DNA of 6,135 nt from WVWW01 sp041568335 (GCA_041568335.1 JBFFZZ010000190.1:1-6135); one strand, 5' to 3'; shown: positions 1 through 6,135, counted from the first letter of the stretch. Program-made: numbers and translations. The notes: a model not told the origin generated them from the sequence alone.

Positions 1-1846
1 ACCCTAAGCTTCGCAGCCGTTCGATCATCTCCTGGTCAAACGAGCTGGCCGGGTCGACGTCGCCGATCCGCTTGCGCCCATAAGTCGGGATCGAACCGAC
101 CGTCGCCACCAGCGGACCCAGGCAAGCGCCCTCGTCGACGGCCAGAAGCTCGTCGCTGAGCGGGAACCCGTTGAGCGCCAGGACCAGCGGGGCCACGGCC
201 AGCGTGCTCGTCGGGAACTCGATACAGCGGTGGCCGAGAACATCCGAACGCAAGACCGCGAACCCCTCCGCCGGCGGTGTCGCGTCCCGGCCGGGGTCCC
301 CGACGATCATCACCGTGGTGCCGGCGCCGGCCGCCGCGACGAGTTCGCCCACGGCACGATCCAACCACCGCGTGTACCCCTCGAAGACGGAGGCCAGTTG
401 CAGGATCGTCATGTCGCTGGTGCGGGCCCGGTGCCGCAGGATGTCGAGGCCCGGCAGGTAGACGAACGCGCTCTCGATCGCGCCGTCCGTCCAGAGCTCC
501 TGCACCGCACGCAGATGAAAGGCATCGATCAGGAACGACTCCCAGACGAGTCGCGCGGTGGCCTCGTCGAGGCCGCGGAAGCGATCGTCGAATCCCCTCC
601 TCAGATCGTCCCGGCTCTCGTCAAAGCCTCCACGCAGCCTCGTGAACAGCGCCTCCGGCCAGGCGTCGCGGTCGAAACCGGCGCCGGAGAGGAGCTTGGG
701 CAGGACACGGTCCGAGATGATCCAGGGAGCGTCGACGCCGCCCTCCGCCGGCCAGCTGCCCCACCACCCGACGGACAGCACCCGACGCTTCAGGCCGACG
801 ATCTCCCACACCGTGCGCACTCGCCGCGCCGCACCGCTTGCCGGAATCGTCTTGCTGGGGAGCGCGAGCCGCAGCGCCGCGACCCACGGCAGACGGCCGC
901 TACCGGAAGTCAGCGGTGTGGCGACGCCGGGGAAAACCTCCGCCCCGGCCGACCGCACCCCGTGGACGGTCCCCGAAACACCGGTCAGCATCGACGTCCA
1001 GACTTCGGGGGGCTCCCCGCGCTCCTCGGCGCGGAGAGGAACCACGGTGCCGGAAGACATCAACCCGAGCAATCGCTCGACGGCCCCGGACGGCTCGAGG
1101 GATTCGATCCACGCGCCGTCGATCCCGTCGATCCCCACGAACAGGAATCGCTCGCTCGGGACCGTGTCGAAAACGGGAAGGCCCTCCTCGGTGCGGCTCG
1201 TTCCGCCACCCAGACGGACGGCGGTCAGGGCCAACATTGCAAGCGGGACGACGATGAACAACGTGCGCAGCGGACGCCTCCGTCGTCCGGCAACCTCGCC
1301 GGTACGCCCGAGAATCCCCGCGACCGAGACGAGCCCTGCAAGCCACGAGACGAACACCACGACCAGCACGCCGAGCGCGAAGAACCCGCTCTCGACCGCA
1401 AGCCCACGCGGAACGCCCGCGCCACGCCCGAGCACGAACAGGTAGAGGACGGTCAGCAATCCGGCGAGCAGCGCGGCGCGTGTGATCTCCCCTCCTCGCA
1501 CCCCGAAGACGGCGCTCAGCCGGCCGCTGATCCAGCCGACGATTCCGTTCAGACCGAAGAGGACCACGCCGCATAACGGCGTGAAGTAGAGCCACAGCAG
1601 CGGGAAATCCCGCGCGGCGATCAGTGGACGGTTGTCGCGCGCGACCGTGGCCGCAACGAGCAGGGCCAGAACGGGGGCCCCGAGGAAGGCGGCCTTGATC
1701 GCGGTGCGGAGCAACCGCGGCACCCGTCGTTGCCTGCGTCCGTCCTGCAGCAGGAAGCGCCCGACGCGACCACCGAGGTACCCGCGTTCGGCGAGCTCCT
1801 CACGAACGCGCTCGTAGTCCAGCGGTTCTCGGTCGCCGACCTTCAC
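1..1846 (-). CDS. Membrane-anchored type I phosphodiesterase/nucleotide pyrophosphatase-like protein, C-terminus cut by window edge
   Basis: GTG-started frame of at least 615 codons, open at base 1. Residues 1-45 are hydrophilic and basic (QDGRRQRR), likely cytoplasmic. Five hydrophobic segments follow at about 48-69, 82-107, 121-140, 154-179 and 194-211, which would place the C-terminal domain outside the cytoplasm. From about 230 on it matches the alkaline phosphatase family of PF01663 type: FLFVGIDGIDGAWIESLEP with Asp240 (compare the usual GLDGADW), PPEVWTSMLTGVSGTVHGV with nucleophile position Thr284, YLPGLDILRHR with Asp468 and His472, MIVGDPGRD at 513-521, and APLVLALNGFPL near the end. 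Where an Asp-His pair is expected there is Asp517-Pro518, and no His occupies the following site (TPPAEG at 523-528; the next His is 539). Activity may be lost or altered. The domain differs in subfamily from the two upstream lipoproteins, so this is not a simple third copy. Because the start is GTG, an ATG-only search would miss it. Confidence 0.88.
   Translation of the reverse strand, partial: MKVGDREPLDYERVREELAERGYLGGRVGRFLLQDGRRQRRVPRLLRTAIKAAFLGAPVLALLVAATVARDNRPLIAARDFPLLWLYFTPLCGVVLFGLNGIVGWISGRLSAVFGVRGGEITRAALLAGLLTVLYLFVLGRGAGVPRGLAVESGFFALGVLVVVFVSWLAGLVSVAGILGRTGEVAGRRRRPLRTLFIVVPLAMLALTAVRLGGGTSRTEEGLPVFDTVPSERFLFVGIDGIDGAWIESLEPSGAVERLLGLMSSGTVVPLRAEERGEPPEVWTSMLTGVSGTVHGVRSAGAEVFPGVATPLTSGSGRLPWVAALRLALPSKTIPASGAARRVRTVWEIVGLKRRVLSVGWWGSWPAEGGVDAPWIISDRVLPKLLSGAGFDRDAWPEALFTRLRGGFDESRDDLRRGFDDRFRGLDEATARLVWESFLIDAFHLRAVQELWTDGAIESAFVYLPGLDILRHRARTSDMTILQLASVFEGYTRWLDRAVGELVAAAGAGTTVMIVGDPGRDATPPAEGFAVLRSDVLGHRCIEFPTSTLAVAPLVLALNGFPLSDELLAVDEGACLGPLVATVGSIPTYGRKRIGDVDPASSFDQEMIERLRSLG
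1116..1133 (-). repeat. Nine-base tandem duplication encoding the metal-site GID-GID segment
   Basis: On the plus strand CCGTCGATC occurs twice back to back (1116-1124 and 1125-1133). On the coding strand this falls in the GIDGIDG stretch around Asp240 and Asp243 of the membrane-anchored protein, where relatives usually have GLDG followed by another residue pair. It may be convergent codon use, since the family itself often carries two Asp residues three apart, rather than a recent slippage event. Confidence 0.45.
1843..1846 (-). promoter_or_regulatory. GTGA four-base overlap setting the start of the membrane-anchored gene
   Basis: The stop TGA (1845-1843) is nested in GTGA, where GTG (1846-1844) opens a frame that runs without a stop to the window edge. 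GTGA/ATGA overlaps are a standard coupled-translation arrangement. A GGG a few bases upstream is the only hint of a ribosome binding site. No better in-frame start occurs close by, and the residues right after the GTG (KVGDREPLDYERVREELAE) look like a genuine N-terminus. Confidence 0.8.
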
Positions 1847-3804
1847 GAGCCCGCGGGGGTGCCCGGCACGATTCGGACGTTGGCGGGATCCTGCATCTTG
1901 ATCAACAACTCGAAGCGTGGGTCCTGAACGACGGGCTCGAACTCCTCGAAACGCTCCAGCAGCTCGACCCCCTTGTAGCCCAACTGAACGGCGTTGGCCA
2001 GGGTCTGGATCGCAGCCTCGACGCCGCCGGGGCCACGCAGATCGCAACGTGACTTCAACACGTGAGTCCGGGCCGACTTGGGGTATTTGCCCAGCGTTTC
2101 GTCGACCAGACCGTCACACACCGGCTCACCGGCATCGAAACCGGCGACGAGCAGGAAGTAACCGACCGCCTCCGAATCCTCGACAGCTTCGCGCGCAAGA
2201 AGCAGGAGCTCGTAGGCCTCGGCGGCCCGACCGACCTCGCTGAGCGCGCGTCCGTGAGTCGAATAGCTGTTCGCATTGTCGGGGTACAGCTCGACGAGCC
2301 GTTTCGACGGCGCGACGGCATCCTCCGGCCGGCCGAGGTTCATGCTCGCGAGAGAGGAGTTCGTCAGTGCCCACTTGTTCGACGGATCCCGCTCCAAAAT
2401 GTACCCACAGACCTCCTGAACCTGTGCCCAGTCGCCACGACGGATCGCGTTGCCCGCCCGGGCGATCTCGAATTCCGCGTCGATCATCTCTTGCGGTCGC
2501 TTCGCCCCCTCGACCGCCGATCCGCCGCCGCCGCCCATGACGTATCCCAGGGCGGCAAACTCCGCCTGTTGCTCGGGCGACAACTGCCGGTCCGTTTTCG
2601 AGGCCATGGTCTCATCGAGGATCGACGCCTCCACTCGCTGCAGCTCCGCGCGGAATCGGTGCACACGATCGGGGTCGGCCGCGGCGAGGTTGTTCGTCTC
2701 GCCGGGATCGGTATCCAGATCGAACAGCTCCGGCTCGCTAGATTCGATCAGTTTCCAGTTTTGAAACCGAACGCCCTTGAGCTCTTGCCATCCGTAGTTG
2801 AGCTTGCCGGCGTGACTCTCGAAATAGACGAAGCGATCCGCCGGCTTCTTCCCGCGCATCGCCGGGCGCAAGCTGATCCCGCGACTGCTGGCGAGGCGTT
2901 CCGCGCCGACAAAATCGAGCACGGTGGGTGTCAGATCGGCGAGCGTGACCGGCTCCGCGACTCGTCGCGCGGAGATCCCGGGTGCATGGATCATCAGCGG
3001 CACATGCTGCGTCGTTTCGTAGACGAGATAGGAGTGCCAGGTCTCCCGGTGACGTTGCAGCCCCTCACCGTGATCTCCGGCGACCACGAGCAGGGTCTTG
3101 GACCATGCGGGATCCTCGCGCAGCGCGTCGTAGAACCGTCCGAACTGCGCGTCCGTATACGCGATCTCTCCGTCGTACGGATGGTTGACGTATTGCGACG
3201 AGTACGGGAACGGGGGCCGATAGGGGTGGTGCGGGTCATAGAAGTGCAGCCACACGAAGACCTTCTGATCGCCCTGCCCTTCCATCCATTCGAGCGCGGC
3301 ATCGACGCCGTCGCCCGCGGGCCTCGTGCCACCGGCCATCGCGCGGAATCGATTCACCTCCGCTGCCTTGATGTCGAGCTGATCCCAGTGCTCGAAACCC
3401 TGGTCGAGCCCGAATCTCCGACCCAGCACTTCGGTCGAGGGGAAGGCCGCGGTCGTGTACCCTTCACGGCTCAGGATCTCCGCAAGGGTCTCGGCCGAAT
3501 CGTCGAGCTTGAACACCAGGTTGTAGCGGACACCGTGGTCCTGCGGGTACAGACCCGTGAACATCGTGGCGTGCGACGGCAACGTGGTCGGCACCGGCGA
3601 TACGGCGCGATCGAAGACGACCGAGTCCCCAGCGAAACGGTCCAGGGCCGGCGTGGTGCCGCCGGCATAGCCGTAAGGCCCGAGCCTGTCCGCGCCGGTC
3701 GTGTCCCAGGTCACGACGACGACGCGCTCGATCTCCGGTTTCTCCGCGCAGCCGACAGCCAGCAGCATCAAAACGAGTACGCCGCGACTCAGCGTGAGGC
3801 GCAT
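1843..3804 (-). CDS. Lipoprotein with intact sulfatase-like (Thr-type alkaline phosphatase superfamily) domain, glycine linker and TPR repeats
   Basis: Complete 653-residue protein. A short signal peptide ends in LAVGC with Cys19, then Ala, predicting a lipoprotein, probably in the outer membrane. Residues about 27-400 form a full sulfatase-family (PF00884-like) domain: VVVTWDTTGADRLGPYGY with Asp34, SPVPTTLPSHATMFTG with Thr74 at the nucleophile position, FYDPHHPY at 188-195, AGDHGEGL with Asp244-His245, WHSY with His257, HVPLMIHAPG, LADLTPTVLDFVG, and the C-terminal GWQELKGVR and ELFDLDTDPGETNNLA segments. The metal ligands look complete. The CxPxR formylglycine signature is replaced by TLPSH, so it should not be a classical sulfatase; Thr is used by phosphatases, phosphodiesterases and lipid-headgroup transferases of this superfamily. 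The SPEQQAEFAALGYV motif and a run of five glycines (424-428, a CCG repeat in the DNA) link to TPR units at about 440-600 and the ending LGYKGVELLERFEEFEPVVQ. Its sequence order matches the upstream gene, so the two are probably tandem paralogs. Substrate unknown. Confidence 0.94.
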   Translation of the reverse strand: MRLTLSRGVLVLMLLAVGCAEKPEIERVVVVTWDTTGADRLGPYGYAGGTTPALDRFAGDSVVFDRAVSPVPTTLPSHATMFTGLYPQDHGVRYNLVFKLDDSAETLAEILSREGYTTAAFPSTEVLGRRFGLDQGFEHWDQLDIKAAEVNRFRAMAGGTRPAGDGVDAALEWMEGQGDQKVFVWLHFYDPHHPYRPPFPYSSQYVNHPYDGEIAYTDAQFGRFYDALREDPAWSKTLLVVAGDHGEGLQRHRETWHSYLVYETTQHVPLMIHAPGISARRVAEPVTLADLTPTVLDFVGAERLASSRGISLRPAMRGKKPADRFVYFESHAGKLNYGWQELKGVRFQNWKLIESSEPELFDLDTDPGETNNLAAADPDRVHRFRAELQRVEASILDETMASKTDRQLSPEQQAEFAALGYVMGGGGGSAVEGAKRPQEMIDAEFEIARAGNAIRRGDWAQVQEVCGYILERDPSNKWALTNSSLASMNLGRPEDAVAPSKRLVELYPDNANSYSTHGRALSEVGRAAEAYELLLLAREAVEDSEAVGYFLLVAGFDAGEPVCDGLVDETLGKYPKSARTHVLKSRCDLRGPGGVEAAIQTLANAVQLGYKGVELLERFEEFEPVVQDPRFELLIKMQDPANVRIVPGTPAGS

Positions 3805-3806
3805 CA
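3802..3806 (-). promoter_or_regulatory. TGATG stop-start overlap between the two lipoprotein genes
   Basis: The stop TGA (3806-3804) of the upstream gene and the start ATG (3804-3802) of the next share one base. No clear Shine-Dalgarno sequence precedes the ATG; the bases before it read AACGGTTCCAC. Translation by reinitiation after the upstream stop is the likely mechanism and would tie the amounts of the two proteins together. Confidence 0.75.
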
Positions 3807-5648
3807 GTGGAACCGTTGCATCACTCGCGCGAAGTGCTCGCTTTCCCGCAGGTTACGCAGATCGGGATCGGATGAGATGTGGTCGCGGTCGCGGAAGCCG
3901 GCGAGGAAGGCGCGCTCGAGGAAATCGGCGGAAGCCTCGACGTCGCCGTCCAGCGAGCGCGCGCAGGCGAGGTCGTAAAGCGCATCCGACTGGTTCGCCA
4001 GGTAGGGTTGGATCGCGGTGAGGATCCTCTCGGCGGATCGCCACGAACCTCGCCACAACACGTGCGCGTACCAGTGCCACGCCTCGGGATCGTCGGGCCG
4101 AAGCGTGACCGCTTTGGTGAGACTCGCACGGGCCGCAGGCATGCCACGGAGGACCATCGTCTGGCCGCTGTCGAGCTGCACGGCGTAGGCCTCGGGGTCC
4201 CAGCGACGCTTTGTCGCCGTGACGAACACGGTGGCGATCCTGTTGATCTGATACTTCGACCGTGCGATCCAGAGGTACGTCGCGATCTTCTGCCGCATCT
4301 CGATGTCTTCGAAATCCCGCCCCTGCTCCGGCAGCGGATCGGGCTCGATCTCGAAATCGGCGGTCAGCGAGGCGACGATCTCGTCCGGCAGGCCGGGGCG
4401 CGCGGGGTTGGCGCGGCGATCCAACGCCTGCCGTAGAGCGTCCAGCGCTGGATCCTCCGACCGGTCGGCGCTTCCCGGATCCCCCACGAGCAGCTCGGAG
4501 TCCCCGTTGCGGGCAAGCGCGAGCCGGCGCCAACCCAGTTGATCCAACAGAGCCCAGCTCCAGGAAAACACCGTGCGCTCCGCGGCAGGCTCGGTGAGCG
4601 GGCGGCCCTCGGCCTGCGCGGAGAGCTGCACACCCGCCAGCGCGGCGATCGTCGCCGTCACGTCGGGAGCCCAGACCGACTCGTCCGCTCCTCGACCCAC
4701 GACGACGGAGGCGGGGAACCTCGCGATGACCGGAACGTGCACCGCGGAATGCGCCAGCGAATACCCGAGGCCGGGCAACCTCCGTGGAGTGCCCCGGCGC
4801 TGGTCCCCCAGGGTCCCGCCGAGAAGAATCACGGTGTCCGCAGCATCGACACGGGCCTCCACCCGGTCCAGGAGCCGCCCCACCAGCGCGTCGAACTCGG
4901 AGAGGCTCTCCGCGTACGCTTCGGGGTCGTCGAGCTGCAGGGCCTCCTCGAGAGTCGTCGCCTCCTCCGCCCCCTCGGTGAAGTACTGCTGTCTGAGCTG
5001 CGCGATCAACGGAAGCGACAGATGAACCCAGCCGAACCAGTCCGTCCCTTCGTCCAGCGAGTCCAGCCAGGCGGAGAACGCGTCCCCCGTCAGCTCCGGC
5101 GGACGCACGATGGGCCACCAGCGGCCGGCGCTGATCGGCACCGGTGGCGGCCGATCGACGATCTCGAAACCGCGCCACAACCCGCTTCGATCCGCCAGGA
5201 AGCTCGAGTCCGGAAAACCGGCCGTGCGATACCCCGCCGCCGTCAACCGCTCGGCGATCGTCGGGATCTCCTCGGGAAGCGACGCGAAGAGATCGTCACG
5301 GACGTTGTGCCGATCGGGCGCGACTCCCGTGAGGTAGGTGGCCACCGCCGGCCGGGTCATGGGTACCGCGCTGAGGGCGGCAGGCCAGGCCGCGCCCGAG
5401 TCCACGAGACGCTGCAGGTTCGGCATCGGGTGCGCACCGCCGAACGGTTGGACATCGGCGGCGATCAGACCGTCGACCGTGATCAACAGGATCGACGCGC
5501 CTGGATCCGCAGCATCCGGGACGGCTCCGGAACAGCCGACCAGAGCCAGCGCGAAGAGCCCGGCCATCCAACACACGCCACCGTGAAACCTCATCCGACG
5601 CATCGAGCGCACCCCTCGTCCAGCCGAAACACCAAAGGAAAACAACAT
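3804..5648 (-). CDS. Lipoprotein with degenerate sulfatase-like (alkaline phosphatase fold) domain and C-terminal TPR-like repeats; probable pseudoenzyme
   Basis: Longest frame 614 residues (numbering from the ATG at 5648; the ATG at 5603 is somewhat more likely). A signal peptide ends in the lipobox LVGC with Cys39, followed by Ser, so an exported lipoprotein is expected. Residues about 50-385 follow the sulfatase/alkaline phosphatase layout: ITVDG with Asp59 (metal ligand position), MTRPAVATYLTG with Thr98 at the nucleophile position, AERLTAAGYRTAGFP, HVPVIARFP at 304-312, and APDVTATIAALAGV at 327-340. Key residues are gone: the Asp-His pair expected in the SDHG-type turn is Thr279-Leu280 (LLGGTLGD), the Asp-Pro-His-His segment present in the next gene is SLPLIAQ at 211-217, and the later His is Leu294 by spacing. 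Residues about 455-600 look like TPR helices (EAYAVQLDSGQ, EAWHWYAHVLW, ALYDLACARSLDGDVEAS), closing with the TPR-associated ending LAGFRDRDHISSDPDLRNL. Hydrolase activity is therefore doubtful; a scaffold or substrate-binding role is inference. It overlaps the next gene by one base. Confidence 0.9.
   Translation of the reverse strand: MLFSFGVSAGRGVRSMRRMRFHGGVCWMAGLFALALVGCSGAVPDAADPGASILLITVDGLIAADVQPFGGAHPMPNLQRLVDSGAAWPAALSAVPMTRPAVATYLTGVAPDRHNVRDDLFASLPEEIPTIAERLTAAGYRTAGFPDSSFLADRSGLWRGFEIVDRPPPVPISAGRWWPIVRPPELTGDAFSAWLDSLDEGTDWFGWVHLSLPLIAQLRQQYFTEGAEEATTLEEALQLDDPEAYAESLSEFDALVGRLLDRVEARVDAADTVILLGGTLGDQRRGTPRRLPGLGYSLAHSAVHVPVIARFPASVVVGRGADESVWAPDVTATIAALAGVQLSAQAEGRPLTEPAAERTVFSWSWALLDQLGWRRLALARNGDSELLVGDPGSADRSEDPALDALRQALDRRANPARPGLPDEIVASLTADFEIEPDPLPEQGRDFEDIEMRQKIATYLWIARSKYQINRIATVFVTATKRRWDPEAYAVQLDSGQTMVLRGMPAARASLTKAVTLRPDDPEAWHWYAHVLWRGSWRSAERILTAIQPYLANQSDALYDLACARSLDGDVEASADFLERAFLAGFRDRDHISSDPDLRNLRESEHFARVMQRFH
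5612..5617 (-). promoter_or_regulatory. Ribosome binding site candidate favouring the ATG at 5603
   Basis: GAGGGG lies eight bases before an in-frame ATG at 5603 (codon 16 of the longest frame). Starting there gives a compact lipoprotein signal with a basic start (MRRMR), a hydrophobic core and the lipobox cysteine 23 residues later. The first ATG at 5648 has only a GGGGGA at six bases' distance and would add a 15-residue lead to the signal peptide. This supports 5603 as the true start but does not prove it. Confidence 0.4.
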
Positions 5649-5673
5649 AAACTATCCCCCGAGCCGAATCCAA
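5644..5673 (-). promoter_or_regulatory. Possible weak sigma-70-like promoter ahead of the three-gene unit
   Basis: The gap between ispA and the next gene contains an unusually AT-rich patch for this window. TTGGAT (5673-5668) and TATGTT (5649-5644) are separated by 18 bases and match the -35 and -10 consensus at 3 and 4 of 6 positions. If used, transcription would begin around 5636 and the downstream ATG at 5603, not the one at 5648, would be the translation start. The match is poor and the three genes may simply be read through from ispA. Confidence 0.18.
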
Positions 5674-5684
5674 CCGTACGGGGG
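5656..5684 (-). terminator. Weak hairpin just after the ispA stop, possible attenuator or terminator
   Basis: Two bases past the ispA stop, CCCCCG (5684-5679) can pair with CGGGGG (5661-5656), a six-pair G/C stem around a 17-base loop. It is followed on the transcribed strand by GATAGTTT, which is not a convincing U-tract, so a classical intrinsic terminator is doubtful. The distal stem arm is also the only purine-rich stretch ahead of the ATG at 5648, so folding would hide that potential ribosome binding site. It may only be a chance pairing in GC-rich DNA. Confidence 0.25.
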
Positions 5685-5685
5685 C

Positions 5686-6135
5686 TCAGCGATCCCGACA
5701 CCTGACGAGCTCGGCGATCTCGCGCAACCGCGCCGCCGACGCACCGAACCCGTCGAGCGTTTCGATCGCGGCGTCGATCAACTCATCGACGAGTCGCTGT
5801 GCACCGGATGCGCCGCAAACGTCGACGAACGTCGTCTTGTCGCGGTCCAGGCCCGCGTCCTTGCCGGTGCGTTCCGGGTCCCCGTTGGCGTCGAGCAGGT
5901 CGTCGGTGATCTGAAACGCGAGCCCGAGGTTCTTGGCGTAGGCCTGAACCCGCTCGAGCTCCTTCGCGCGGGCAGCCGCCGCGATCGCCCCCAGCTCCGC
6001 GGAAGCCATGAAGAGCGCTCCGGTCTTGTGTGCGTGGATGTACTCCAGCGCGCCGAGATCGAGCCGCGATCCCGTCGCTTCGAGATCGGCGACCTGCCCT
6101 CCGATCAACCCGTCGTGGCCGACGGCACGCGCGAG
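5686..6135 (-). CDS. ispA: Polyprenyl diphosphate synthase, IspA (FPP/GGPP synthase) type, C-terminal half
   Basis: Encodes the C-terminal 149 residues of a trans-isoprenyl diphosphate synthase, a cytoplasmic enzyme that condenses isopentenyl diphosphate with allylic diphosphates to give farnesyl or geranylgeranyl diphosphate for quinones, carotenoids and the undecaprenyl carrier. Visible family landmarks, in order from the window edge, are the GLIGGQVADLEA segment, the HKTGALF helix, the second aspartate-rich motif in GLAFQITDDLLD (DDxxD, Mg-diphosphate binding), and GKDAGLDRDKTTF with its conserved lysines. The order and spacing closely resemble E. coli IspA as I remember it. The frame is open to the window end, so the first aspartate-rich motif and the true start lie outside; a TTG at 6108 is an internal leucine. 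It ends with TGA at 5686. Chain length specificity cannot be read because the residues before the first Asp motif are missing. Family assignment is secure; the symbol ispA, rather than another short-chain synthase, is an inference. Confidence 0.93.
   Translation of the reverse strand, partial: LARAVGHDGLIGGQVADLEATGSRLDLGALEYIHAHKTGALFMASAELGAIAAAARAKELERVQAYAKNLGLAFQITDDLLDANGDPERTGKDAGLDRDKTTFVDVCGASGAQRLVDELIDAAIETLDGFGASAARLREIAELVRCRDR

Noticed and set aside
230..1576. Plus-strand open frame of 448 codons
   Set aside because: It is antisense to the GTG-started membrane protein and its product is rich in Arg, Asp, Gln and Pro without hydrophobic core patterns or motifs. The minus-strand frame has coherent membrane segments and catalytic motifs.
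2522..2535. CCG triplet run as a regulatory microsatellite
   Set aside because: It is in frame and encodes the glycine linker between the catalytic and TPR domains; four repeats are too few to suggest phase variation, and triplet changes would not shift the frame.
2062..3978. Plus-strand open frame of 638 codons, antisense to the intact sulfatase-like gene
   Set aside because: It lies opposite a gene with clear conserved motifs and crosses its junction with the next gene. Its translation shows no recognisable domain; long antisense frames are expected in GC-rich DNA.
3853..5178. Second minus-strand frame of 441 codons inside the degenerate lipoprotein gene
   Set aside because: It is an offset shadow frame, very rich in Arg, Gly and Ala, with no domain pattern; it is not the product of a frameshift because the main frame is continuous.
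4539..5705. Plus-strand open frame of 388 codons covering the first lipoprotein gene and the ispA junction
   Set aside because: Low-complexity, Arg-rich translation without motifs, opposite a gene with a lipobox and recognisable fold.
5686..6108. TTG at 6108 as the start of a short 140-residue protein
   Set aside because: The frame stays open to the window end and the residues before and after the TTG align with the interior of IspA-type synthases, so it is an internal leucine codon.
1..6135. CRISPR array, transposon ends, tRNA or rRNA genes
   Set aside because: No regularly spaced repeats, no transposase motifs or terminal inverted repeats, and no tRNA-like fold seen by eye; the window is almost entirely coding on one strand.

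Overview
This is a GC-rich window that looks like chromosomal DNA of a Gram-negative bacterium. The evidence is two lipoprotein signal sequences and a membrane-anchored enzyme-like protein whose large C-terminal domain should face the periplasm. Exported alkaline-phosphatase-fold proteins with C-terminal TPR repeats are, from general knowledge, common in Acidobacteriota, Myxococcota and related lineages, but the sequence alone does not fix the taxon. All real genes lie on the minus strand, so transcription runs from base 6135 towards base 1. No RNA gene, mobile element, CRISPR array or phage feature is visible, and coding density is near total: the only gap is about 37 bases near 5650-5685.

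Reading in transcription order, the window opens inside a polyprenyl (farnesyl/geranylgeranyl) diphosphate synthase gene of the IspA type; its C-terminal half is present. After a short gap holding a weak hairpin, three tightly packed genes follow: (A) 5648-3804, a lipoprotein with a degenerate sulfatase-like domain and C-terminal TPR-like repeats; (B) 3804-1843, a lipoprotein with an intact-looking sulfatase-like domain, a glycine linker and TPR repeats; (C) 1846 to beyond base 1, a GTG-started protein with five predicted membrane segments followed by a type I phosphodiesterase/nucleotide-pyrophosphatase-like domain, running off the window edge. A and B share one base (TGATG) and B and C share four (GTGA), so the three are almost certainly one translationally coupled unit.

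The most interesting point is that all three consecutive products have alkaline phosphatase superfamily folds, yet only B keeps the full set of recognisable metal ligands. A has lost the Asp-His pair (now Thr-Leu), a further His and the Asp-Pro-His-His segment. C keeps Asp, Thr, Asp and His but has Asp-Pro where Asp-His is expected, and apparently lacks the last His. All three have Thr at the nucleophile position rather than the Cys/Ser needed for a formylglycine sulfatase. The layout suggests an envelope-localised assembly with one catalytic and two probably inactive or altered members, held by TPR repeats. The substrate is unknown; any link to isoprenoid lipids through the neighbouring synthase gene is only suggestive.
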